DNA from: Mesorhizobium neociceri
GTDB taxonomy: Bacteria; Pseudomonadota; Alphaproteobacteria; Rhizobiales; Rhizobiaceae
NCBI RefSeq assembly: GCF_013520985.1
Contig: NZ_JACDTY010000013.1
Coordinates: 1 to 64,000, forward strand
Direction: 5' to 3'
DNA length: 64,000 nucleotides
Shown here: piece by piece, positions 58,540-64,000 of the stretch
How positions within the stretch are numbered: the stretch's first letter is position 1
Layout of the letters: each line of letters starts with the position of its first letter
Notes under the pieces: model-generated
The model's input: the letters and a program-made list of their open reading frames with translations, nothing else
Told to the model about the DNA's origin: nothing
Database searches by the model: none
Program-made: the position numbers and the translations under genes

Positions 58540-59156
58540 TGTTCGAGACATTCCAACAAAATTTCCCCATCGAAAGCAGGGTGCCGACGGACGGAAATCC
58601 TCTTCCGGATTCGGGCATATCGGGGCTGAATGAATTGCTCACCAGCTTCGGCGGTGCTTCATTTAAGCAAGGCATGTATCGCATCATCAGGGCACAGGAC
58701 CTCCCAGCCTGGAACGCGAGGGTCAACCTCGGTTTTCCCGAGGCCGCCGGGCGGATCAGGTGCTTTGGTTATGACTGGCAGGGCACCGCGTTTGCGCTCG
58801 ACACGCAGCGGTTGGAGGAAGGGCAACCCGGTGTTCTCATGTTTGAGCCCGGGACAGCCGAAATACTTGAGGTTCCTGCGAATATCGAATCGTTCCACGA
58901 TGCGCTGCTCATTGAAAATCCCGATGCTGCGCTGACGGCCAACATATACGTCGAGGACTGGCTTCCGGCTGGCGGCGCGCAGCCTGCCTTTGATCAGTGC
59001 ATTGGCTATAAGAAACCGCTATTCCTTGGGGGAGAGGATGACATCTCAAACCAGGAATTGACGGATCTGGAAGTCTACTGGCACATTATGGGCCAGGTCA
59101 TCGCCAAGGTGAAAGGGCTTCCGCCGGGGACGCCGGTAAATCTCAGGGGTGGCTGA
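58539..59156 (+). CDS. Immunity protein, GAD-like/DUF1851 (Tdi1-type)
   Basis: A 205-residue protein. The N-terminal half (MFETFQQNFPIESRVPTDGN, MYRIIRAQDLPAWNARVNLG-FPEAAGRIRCFGYDWQGTAF) is GAD-like and the C-terminal half (CIGYKKPLFLGGEDDISNQE-LTDLEVYWHIMGQVIAKVKG-LPPGTPVN) is the DUF1851/Tdi1 immunity pattern known beside T6SS nuclease effectors. It starts on the last base of the toxin stop, the arrangement of cognate toxin-immunity pairs, and should block the nuclease tip in the lysogen. Confidence 0.8.
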   Translation: MFETFQQNFPIESRVPTDGNPLPDSGISGLNELLTSFGGASFKQGMYRIIRAQDLPAWNARVNLGFPEAAGRIRCFGYDWQGTAFALDTQRLEEGQPGVLMFEPGTAEILEVPANIESFHDALLIENPDAALTANIYVEDWLPAGGAQPAFDQCIGYKKPLFLGGEDDISNQELTDLEVYWHIMGQVIAKVKGLPPGTPVNLRGG

Positions 59157-59228
59157 GAAGCGCCGGCCGATCTACTTACGCGAGTGATGGAAGTCACTAA
59201 ATAGCGCAGCGTGCTGCTAGGGGGTTAC

Positions 59229-59513
59229 ATGGGTGCAGGTTATGCTGCGGCACTTTTCGGTGCGCTGGTTCCGACATTTCTTGTGAGCCGCTTGCTGCTG
59301 TGGATCACTAAGCGCTGGAACGGCGGCCTTTTGCGCCTCTTGCTGGTGCACGTCATTTCGGGAGGGCTCAGCTGTACCGCCTCCGCTTACGGCCACTCGG
59401 ATACTGGGGCTCCGAACTGGTCCTACAGCACCGTCTACATCGTTGCCCAACTGATCTGGCTCATTGTAGATTTCGTTCGCGCCCGTCGCCAGCTGAGCAA
59501 GCCTGCGATCTGA
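59229..59513 (+). CDS. Small membrane protein in the immunity array
   Basis: A 94-residue protein with two to three hydrophobic segments (MGAGYAAALFGALVPTFLVS, LLLVHVISGGLSCTASAYG, STVYIVAQLIWLIVDFVRAR). I chose ATG 59229 because AGGGGG lies just upstream; GTG 59211 is possible. No family recognised. Its place between immunity-type genes suggests a membrane-acting immunity protein or an orphan. Confidence 0.5.
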   Translation: MGAGYAAALFGALVPTFLVSRLLLWITKRWNGGLLRLLLVHVISGGLSCTASAYGHSDTGAPNWSYSTVYIVAQLIWLIVDFVRARRQLSKPAI

Positions 59514-59561
59514 CGGCGCGCGGCTGCTGACCTTCAAGCACTGTTTCACGGGAGTTGGCTG

Positions 59562-60035
59562 TTGGCCAACGAAGCCAAACCAGACCTCGCGAGTGTCGTG
59601 CGATTGCCGCCGGTGAATGTCAGCACGGGTGAAAGCGAACTTGACTCTGCCCGCGTTGAGGCTCGCGAACACCTCGAATTCTTCGATTGGGTTTTGTCCA
59701 TCAAGGGCGAGTATCTCGGCTACGGCGCCGAAGGCATCATCTACATCTTTCTGTTCGAGATCGAGCCTGGGAGGCCGGACATACCTGGATGGATTTGGGT
59801 GATCGTCGGCGACGTGCCGCTGACATATATCCCGGCCGACGACACCAGGACCCCGTTCGAGGCTCTGGATGGCTACATCGGTGCGCTTGAAGACTGGGTT
59901 GAGGCCGCGCGTCAGGGAAAGTTCGTGGCGAAATTGATTCCAGTCAATGTCGATGCCACTCCCGCCAACGCCGAGATGTTGGCTGGCCGCCTCAAGTTCC
60001 TCGATGAGAGGATTCTGCCGCTGCTTCAAGGGTGA
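59562..60035 (+). CDS. Putative immunity protein (unassigned family)
   Basis: A 157-residue acidic protein, probable TTG start at 59562 after GGGAG. EAREHLEFFDWVLSIKGEYL-GYGAEGIIYIFLFEIEP, then IPGWIWVIVGDVPLTYIPAD and VEAARQGKFVAKLIPVNVDA-TPANAEMLAGRLKFLDERIL. Acidic single-domain proteins of this pattern occur next to polymorphic toxin genes, but I cannot name the family. Likely an orphan immunity gene. Confidence 0.6.
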   Translation: MANEAKPDLASVVRLPPVNVSTGESELDSARVEAREHLEFFDWVLSIKGEYLGYGAEGIIYIFLFEIEPGRPDIPGWIWVIVGDVPLTYIPADDTRTPFEALDGYIGALEDWVEAARQGKFVAKLIPVNVDATPANAEMLAGRLKFLDERILPLLQG

Positions 60036-60178
60036 TGCCAAGAAGCGTGCGATGGATTTGATAAACAATATATCAGCCAGACCGGGCAAAGCTTTGCCAG
60101 TGATCACGCCCAAGAACCCGGGTGATGCAACTTGTGCCAAGGTACCAACAATTTCCTTATTTGACCTCCGGTAGGTGA

Positions 60179-60454
60179 ATGACGAGATACTTTGAAATTG
60201 AACCAGACGCCGCGGGCGGAATAGGTCGTGGCACCGTCATGGATAGAAGCGTTCATCCGCCTGTCGTGAGCAAACTTGTCTATCAGGTGGAGGGATGGTT
60301 TGGTGACTCTATCGTGACCACCTTTCCCTGTTTCCTCGTGACCGACGAAGCCAAGCGAGGGTTGCTCAAAATTGGCATTTCTGGTGCGAAATTTGCCGAG
60401 GCGGAAGTGACCACCTCCGAGGAATTCCACCAGCGACAGCCCCGATTACGGTGA
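60179..60454 (+). CDS. Putative immunity protein, 3' end replaced by a repeat
   Basis: A 91-residue frame (MTRYFEIEPDAAGGIGRGTV ... VYQVEGWFGDSIVTTFPCFL-VTDEAKRGLLKIGI). The sequence stops short at VTTSEEFHQRQPRLR, and the last codons and TGA lie inside the repeat that begins at 60443. It looks like the N-terminal two-thirds of a longer beta-rich immunity-type protein. Probably non-functional or altered. Confidence 0.5.
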   Translation: MTRYFEIEPDAAGGIGRGTVMDRSVHPPVVSKLVYQVEGWFGDSIVTTFPCFLVTDEAKRGLLKIGISGAKFAEAEVTTSEEFHQRQPRLR

Positions 60455-60548
60455 CAGTGCACTTTTAGTAGCCCGCACCCTGGTGTGAGGCAGAGCGGAA
60501 CCTCTGAACCTGACAAATGGAGAAGAGTGCACTGTCTCCGTAATTCGA
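60443..60548. repeat. 105-bp repeat with inverted ends, copy 1
   Basis: The ends are inverted repeats sharing ATTACGGTGACAGTGCACT (left end direct; right end as the reverse complement with one mismatch). A near-identical copy in the same orientation lies at 61183. The size and structure are those of a MITE or REP-like mobile element. It cuts the 60179 gene and lies 20 bases upstream of the SMI1/KNR4 gene. Confidence 0.85.
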
Positions 60549-60567
60549 AAGACATAGGAGAATAGCA

Positions 60568-60963
60568 GTGGAATATAGTCTAATTGAGGGACGTTTCGAT
60601 CCACCGGCTGAAGCCGCAGTTGTCGATGGCCTGTCCGCAAACCTGGGAGTGACGCTGCCCAAGGATTACACCAATTTCCTTAGGAAGCATAATGGAGGTG
60701 AAGGCTTCATCGGCGACAGCTATATAATTCTTTTCAAAGCCGAAGAGTTGGTAGAATTCAATCGAGAATATGAGGTTGAAAAATACGCACCAGGCATCCT
60801 CTTGTTCGCATCGAACGGAGGAGGGGAAGCCTATGGCTTCGACACCAACGATGTGGAAATGCCAATCGTGCGCATCCCGTTTATACCTATGGAACGGCAA
60901 TCCGCCGACGCGATAGCGCGAGACCTCGCCGGTCTATTTAGTACGCTGAAGGACTTGAAATGA
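60568..60963 (+). CDS. SMI1/KNR4 family immunity protein
   Basis: A 131-residue protein, GTG 60568 with AGGAG seven bases upstream. The SMI1/KNR4 (SUKH) pattern is clear: SANLGVTLPKDYTNFLRKHN-GGEGFIGDSYIILFKAEELV, FNREYEV and LLFASNGGGEAYGFDTND. This superfamily protects against many polymorphic toxin nucleases and other effectors. The gene lies between two direct copies of the 105-bp repeat, so it may have arrived as a cassette. Confidence 0.83.
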   Translation: MEYSLIEGRFDPPAEAAVVDGLSANLGVTLPKDYTNFLRKHNGGEGFIGDSYIILFKAEELVEFNREYEVEKYAPGILLFASNGGGEAYGFDTNDVEMPIVRIPFIPMERQSADAIARDLAGLFSTLKDLK

Positions 60964-61166
60964 AAGTCCAAGATACAGATTCGCGCTCCAAGGGCATGGA
61001 ACTGTTCGAGATCAAACCGATTGCGGTTGGCGGCGATCCAGTTAGTTTGGAGAACAAGATCTGGTTGACCAGACAAGAGCATTTTGAAGCGGTGCGCTTC
61101 TGGAATCGAACTATCGAAATTCAGCGTAAGGCGGCACTGGAAAAGGCGGCACGAAACGGGGAATAG
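60960..61166 (+). CDS. Small partner protein of the SMI1/KNR4 gene
   Basis: A 68-residue protein (MKVQDTDSRSKGMELFEIKP, then GGDPVSLENKIWLTRQEHFE-AVRFWNRTI). It overlaps the SMI1/KNR4 stop (ATGA). The same short ENK-x-WLTR-x-x-HF pattern accompanies SMI1/KNR4 immunity genes elsewhere, as I recall, so it probably belongs to the same unit. Function unknown. Confidence 0.6.
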   Translation: MKVQDTDSRSKGMELFEIKPIAVGGDPVSLENKIWLTRQEHFEAVRFWNRTIEIQRKAALEKAARNGE

Positions 61167-61182
61167 GGTGCAAGGAGCACTG

Positions 61183-61287
61183 CGATTACGGTGACAGTGC
61201 ACTTTTAGTGGCCGCACCCTGGTGTGAGGCAGAGCGGAACCTCTCAACCTGACAAATGGAGAAGAGTGCACTGTCACCGTAATTCGA
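61183..61287. repeat. 105-bp repeat with inverted ends, copy 2
   Basis: Same orientation and nearly the same sequence as 60443-60548 (a few substitutions and one base shorter). Here both inverted ends match exactly over ATTACGGTGACAGTGCACT. The 634 bases between the copies hold just the SMI1/KNR4 gene and its partner. The rest of the gap to the tail fibre gene has a hairpin near 61383-61412 and the terminator below. Confidence 0.85.
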
Positions 61288-61487
61288 TAGTTTTTCGGTA
61301 ATCATCGACCTGCCCGCTCGTTAACGCTTCTACCCAATAAATGACCTATAAATACCCAAATGTATCAAGGTCACGTCGGCTCAAGCCGAGCGGGAGCCCG
61401 AAGCCTCGGCTTAGGAGGAAGAGAAATCCGGAACGGATCGGACGATCATTCCATTTAGCCAGTCCGCCAACTGACCCAAAACCTTCA

Positions 61488-61512
61488 AGCCTCGCTTTCG
61501 CGGGGCTTTTTT
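61488..61512 (+). terminator. Rho-independent terminator before the tail fibre gene
   Basis: AGCCTCGC-TTTC-GCGGGGCT stem of 8 bp followed by TTTTTT. It would end the immunity-array transcript 16 bases before the tail fibre start. Confidence 0.75.
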
Positions 61513-61527
61513 CATGGAGCAAGCCTT

Positions 61528-63402
61528 ATGGCCCGACCTGCAACTGCCGCCGTTCGCTTGTTGACCGGCGAACGCGAACCCGTTCGCCTGGCGACGACCG
61601 GCAACATCACCCTTTACGGCCTGCAGACCATCGACGGTGTGCCGGCCGAGATCGGCGACCGTGTGCTGGTCAAGAACCAGGCCGATGCCCGCGACAACGG
61701 TATCTACACCGCCAGCGAAGGCGCGTGGTTTCGCGCCGCCGATGCCCGCTCGGCCCGCACCTTGCAGAAGGGCACCACCGTGCATGTGCAGCAGGGCGCC
61801 GTCTCGGCCGACTTCGTCTATGTCTTCGAAACGCTCGACCCGGTGATCGGCACCGACGCGATCACGATCGCCTTTTACCTTTCGGAGGACACGTTGGGCG
61901 ATGCAGTGGACGCGGCCAGCGCGGCGGCGGCCAGCGCCGCTGCGGCGTTGACCTCCAAGAACGCTGCCGCTACCAGCGCCACCAACGCCGGCACGTCGGC
62001 CACCGCCGCTTCCGGCTCGGCCACGGCAGCGGCGGGCTCCGCCACGACGGCCGCGACCAGCGCCACCAATGCCGGCAATTCGGCGACGGCGGCTTCCGGC
62101 TCGGCATCGGGCGCGGCGACCAGCGCGACCAACGCCGGCAACTCGGCCACAGCTGCAGCCGGTTCGGCGAGTGCTGCCTCGGGCTCGGCCAGCGCGGCCT
62201 CCACCTCGGCCACCAATGCCGCGACCTCTGCCACCAATGCCGCAACCAGCGCAACGGCGGCGTCAACCTCGGTGGCCGCACTCGGCTATACCTTTTCCAC
62301 GACCACGGCCGACGCCGATCCGGGCAACGGCACCTTGCGGCTGAACAATGTGAGCGCCGCCTCGGCGACCGCGGCCTATATCGACAATCTCGATGCCGGC
62401 GGCGCCACGGTGAGCGGTATCCTCGATGCTTTCGACGACAGTACCAATCTCATCAAGGGCCAGCTGACCCTGCGCTCGAAAGCCTCCGCCGCCATCTCAT
62501 ATGTCTACAATGTCAGCGGCGCGGTGGTGGATGGCACAGGCTACCGCAAGCTGACGCTCACCTATGTCAGCGGCGCCGGAACTTTGCCGACGACGGCCAA
62601 CGGCATCTGGCTGATGTTCGACCGCGCCGGCGACAAGGGCGCCGACGGGACAGGGGCGGGAGATTTCACGGGGCCCGCGTCTTCGGTGATCGACAACATT
62701 GTCACTTTCGCCGGCACGACGGGCAAGGTGGGGAAGGACAGTGGGGTTGCGGTGTCGAGCCTTGCGCCGAAGGCGAACGCATCCTTCACCGGCACCTTCG
62801 GTCCTCCAACCAACAGCACCGCACTCAACACGCTGGTCGATGCGGCGGCGCTTACATTGCTCGGTCGAGCTTCCAACTCTTCAGGCGCTCGCGCAGACAT
62901 CATCGCCGGCTCGGATGACACTTTGCTGCGGCGAGCTTCCTCAGCGCTGGGCTTCGGCCAGTTGACTGCTGGCATGGTACCGGCCGGCATGCTCACCTAT
63001 GCCATGGTCGCTTCTGCCGCCATCGCCTCGAATAGCGAATTCCAGTTGGGGACCGCGAGCAAGCTGTTGACGGCGGCGGCGCTCAAATCGACCGTCGCAT
63101 ACCAGACGCTGACGTCGGGCACGACAGTGGCTTGGGATATGTCGCTCGGGAACAATGGCTCGGTGGCGCTGTCCACCAACGCCACCCTTGGCAACCCGAC
63201 GAATGCCAATCAGCTCTTTGGCTTTGTGCTGAAAGTCACGGCGGTGACATCGTCACGAACGTTGACCGTCAGCGCAAACTTTGTCGTTGCCACCGGCGTC
63301 GAAGCCTTTCCGATTACCGTCACCACGAGCGAAACCGTCTTTCTCGTCGGCTTCGTCGATACAACCAGCCGTCTCGTCATCACCGGCGTGATCCGCACCT
63401 AA
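61528..63402 (+). CDS. Tail fibre protein with Ala/Ser/Thr repeat shaft
   Basis: A 624-residue protein. The N-terminal ~120 residues are a virion-attachment domain (TGNITLYGLQTIDGVPAEIG-DRVLVKNQADARDNGIYTAS, a conserved phage-fibre unit). Residues ~135-245 are a repeat shaft of SATAAxSAT/SATNAGNSATAA-type units likely to form a trimeric coiled coil. The C-terminal part is beta-rich with repeated GTxT elements and a final receptor-binding region (SRTLTVSANFVVATGVEAFP). ATG 61528 follows CATGGAGCAAGCCTT. Host range determinant by analogy. Confidence 0.85.
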   Translation: MARPATAAVRLLTGEREPVRLATTGNITLYGLQTIDGVPAEIGDRVLVKNQADARDNGIYTASEGAWFRAADARSARTLQKGTTVHVQQGAVSADFVYVFETLDPVIGTDAITIAFYLSEDTLGDAVDAASAAAASAAAALTSKNAAATSATNAGTSATAASGSATAAAGSATTAATSATNAGNSATAASGSASGAATSATNAGNSATAAAGSASAASGSASAASTSATNAATSATNAATSATAASTSVAALGYTFSTTTADADPGNGTLRLNNVSAASATAAYIDNLDAGGATVSGILDAFDDSTNLIKGQLTLRSKASAAISYVYNVSGAVVDGTGYRKLTLTYVSGAGTLPTTANGIWLMFDRAGDKGADGTGAGDFTGPASSVIDNIVTFAGTTGKVGKDSGVAVSSLAPKANASFTGTFGPPTNSTALNTLVDAAALTLLGRASNSSGARADIIAGSDDTLLRRASSALGFGQLTAGMVPAGMLTYAMVASAAIASNSEFQLGTASKLLTAAALKSTVAYQTLTSGTTVAWDMSLGNNGSVALSTNATLGNPTNANQLFGFVLKVTAVTSSRTLTVSANFVVATGVEAFPITVTTSETVFLVGFVDTTSRLVITGVIRT

Positions 63403-63414
63403 AGGAGCTTTGCA

Positions 63415-63855
63415 ATGTCTATTCTCGTTCGAAAGATCGATGACGTCTGGCAGGAGTGGCACGGCTCGTCCATCGTCACCCAGATGGTCAGCACCTATAC
63501 CGCCGTCTATGGCGATGGCCGTCAGGTTGATACACCCTGCGATCCGTATCCCGTCGAAATCCAGATGAACGGTGACAGCCTGCGCGGATTGTACGACCAA
63601 GGCATCTGGACACTGGAAGAGGTGCAGGCGACCGGTGGCGACATCGCCCTGCCCTTCGAGGTTCCTGAGGGCGAGCAAACAGTCGGTGCACCGTCCTATG
63701 TCGAGGCGGAGGGGCATATCCGGCAAGTCTTTGAGACAGAGGACGTGCCGCCACCGCCGCCGCCTCCAACAGCTGATGAGAAGGCGACGGCGATGTTGTT
63801 AAGCTACAACCTGTCATTGAGCGAGCTTAAGTCTGTTCTCGGCTTAGAGATCTGA
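63415..63855 (+). CDS. Phage protein downstream of the tail fibre
   Basis: A 146-residue acidic protein (MSILVRKIDDVWQEWHGSSI ... GDIALPFEVPEGEQTVGAPS) with a seven-proline stretch and a short C-terminal helix (ATAMLLSYNLSLSELKSVLG). AGGAG is placed 8 bases upstream. Position suggests a fibre-assembly or accessory tail protein; no family recognised. Confidence 0.6.
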   Translation: MSILVRKIDDVWQEWHGSSIVTQMVSTYTAVYGDGRQVDTPCDPYPVEIQMNGDSLRGLYDQGIWTLEEVQATGGDIALPFEVPEGEQTVGAPSYVEAEGHIRQVFETEDVPPPPPPPTADEKATAMLLSYNLSLSELKSVLGLEI

Positions 63856-63856
63856 A

Positions 63857-64000
63857 ATGCCGATCGATCTGCCTCCAGTTTCCAGGCTTTGGCTCCCGCC
63901 TCAGCCGGCGATCATTCGCTGCGCATCAGATATCAAGCGGGCCGCTCTGCCCGGCTTCGCGCCTCTGCCCGCATCGCAATCGAAGTCGTTGCGGAGCATG
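63857..64000 (+). CDS. Phage protein, 5' part only (cut by window edge)
   Basis: An open frame of 48 codons from ATG 63857, which overlaps the last base of the previous stop, to the window end (MPIDLPPVSRLWLPPQPAII, then LPGFAPLPASQSKSLRSM). Pro-rich. No family can be named from this piece. Confidence 0.5.
   Translation, partial: MPIDLPPVSRLWLPPQPAIIRCASDIKRAALPGFAPLPASQSKSLRSM

Larger units (their letters stand above)
34036..64000 (+). mobile_element. Podovirus-like (T7-morphology) prophage, left part; right end outside window
   Basis: A continuous set of virion genes on the plus strand: terminase subunits, portal, scaffold, major capsid protein, tail tube proteins A and B, internal/ejection proteins and tail fibre. 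The order is that of T7-morphology phages. Cargo genes, often on the minus strand or with lower GC, interrupt it at 35.5, 36.9-39.3, 40.4, 46.8-47.9 and 58.5-61.2 kb. No integrase, repressor, DNA replication, RNA polymerase or lysis cassette is visible. The left boundary is uncertain (33.6-34.4 kb); I found no attachment-site repeat. Confidence 0.82.

Noticed and set aside
61383-61412. tRNA or attachment-site remnant near the AGCCGAG...CTCGGCT hairpin
   Set aside because: No cloverleaf, anticodon arm or CCA-like end could be built.
61341-62918. A 525-codon frame over the tail fibre gene
   Set aside because: An Arg/His/Gly-rich shadow; the fibre frame has a known attachment domain and a regular shaft repeat.

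Overview
The window looks like chromosome of a high-GC alphaproteobacterium of the order Hyphomicrobiales (Rhizobiales), most likely Mesorhizobium or a close relative. The support is circumstantial: a MucR/Ros-type regulator, a DUF982-like protein, a class III cyclase with a TolB-like segment, and two families of intergenic palindromic repeats of the kind that litter Mesorhizobium genomes. I saw no rRNA, tRNA or CRISPR array.

Bases 1 to about 33,500 are host genes. In order they are: the N-terminal part of an adenylate/guanylate cyclase; a methyltransferase; a nucleoside hydrolase; a Crp/Fnr-like regulator; a sulfotransferase-like protein; a PLP aminotransferase; a YghU-type glutathione transferase; an HtrA-like protein that lacks the catalytic residues; a complete branched-chain amino acid ABC transporter (livK-G-F-H-M); a compact archaic (Csu-type) chaperone-usher pilus operon on the minus strand; an orphan lasso-type leader peptide followed by a DUF427 protein and an ECF sigma factor; a PAS-PAS-GGDEF-EAL protein; many small proteins (including a 54-residue zinc-knuckle protein); an Lrp regulator; a DoxX protein; and mucR. 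mucR is bracketed by two near-identical small-RNA units, each with its own promoter and terminator.

Bases from about 34,000 to the right edge are a podovirus-like (T7-type morphology) prophage. Its module order is terminase, cargo, portal, scaffold, capsid, two tail tube proteins, ejection proteins, immunity-like genes and tail fibre. No integrase, repressor, replication or lysis cassette is in view, so at least one end lies outside the window. The terminase large-subunit gene is split by an inserted segment carrying an opposite-strand gene. A HipA-like kinase/DUF3037 pair and a HicAB toxin-antitoxin pair sit as cargo among the structural genes. Host-type palindromic repeats occur between structural genes, which suggests long residence.

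The most unusual system is a pair of paralogous large ejection-type proteins (43596-46019 and 55492-58539) with related bodies and unrelated C-terminal tips. The second carries a lytic transglycosylase domain and ends in an HNH-like nuclease tip typical of polymorphic toxins. It is followed at once by a GAD/DUF1851-type immunity gene and then by an array of further immunity-like genes, one cassette of which is bracketed by 105-bp repeats with inverted ends. The first paralogue appears to have lost an HExxH metallopeptidase-like tip through a one-base frameshift. I infer a phage particle, or a domesticated derivative, that carries polymorphic toxins on its ejection proteins.
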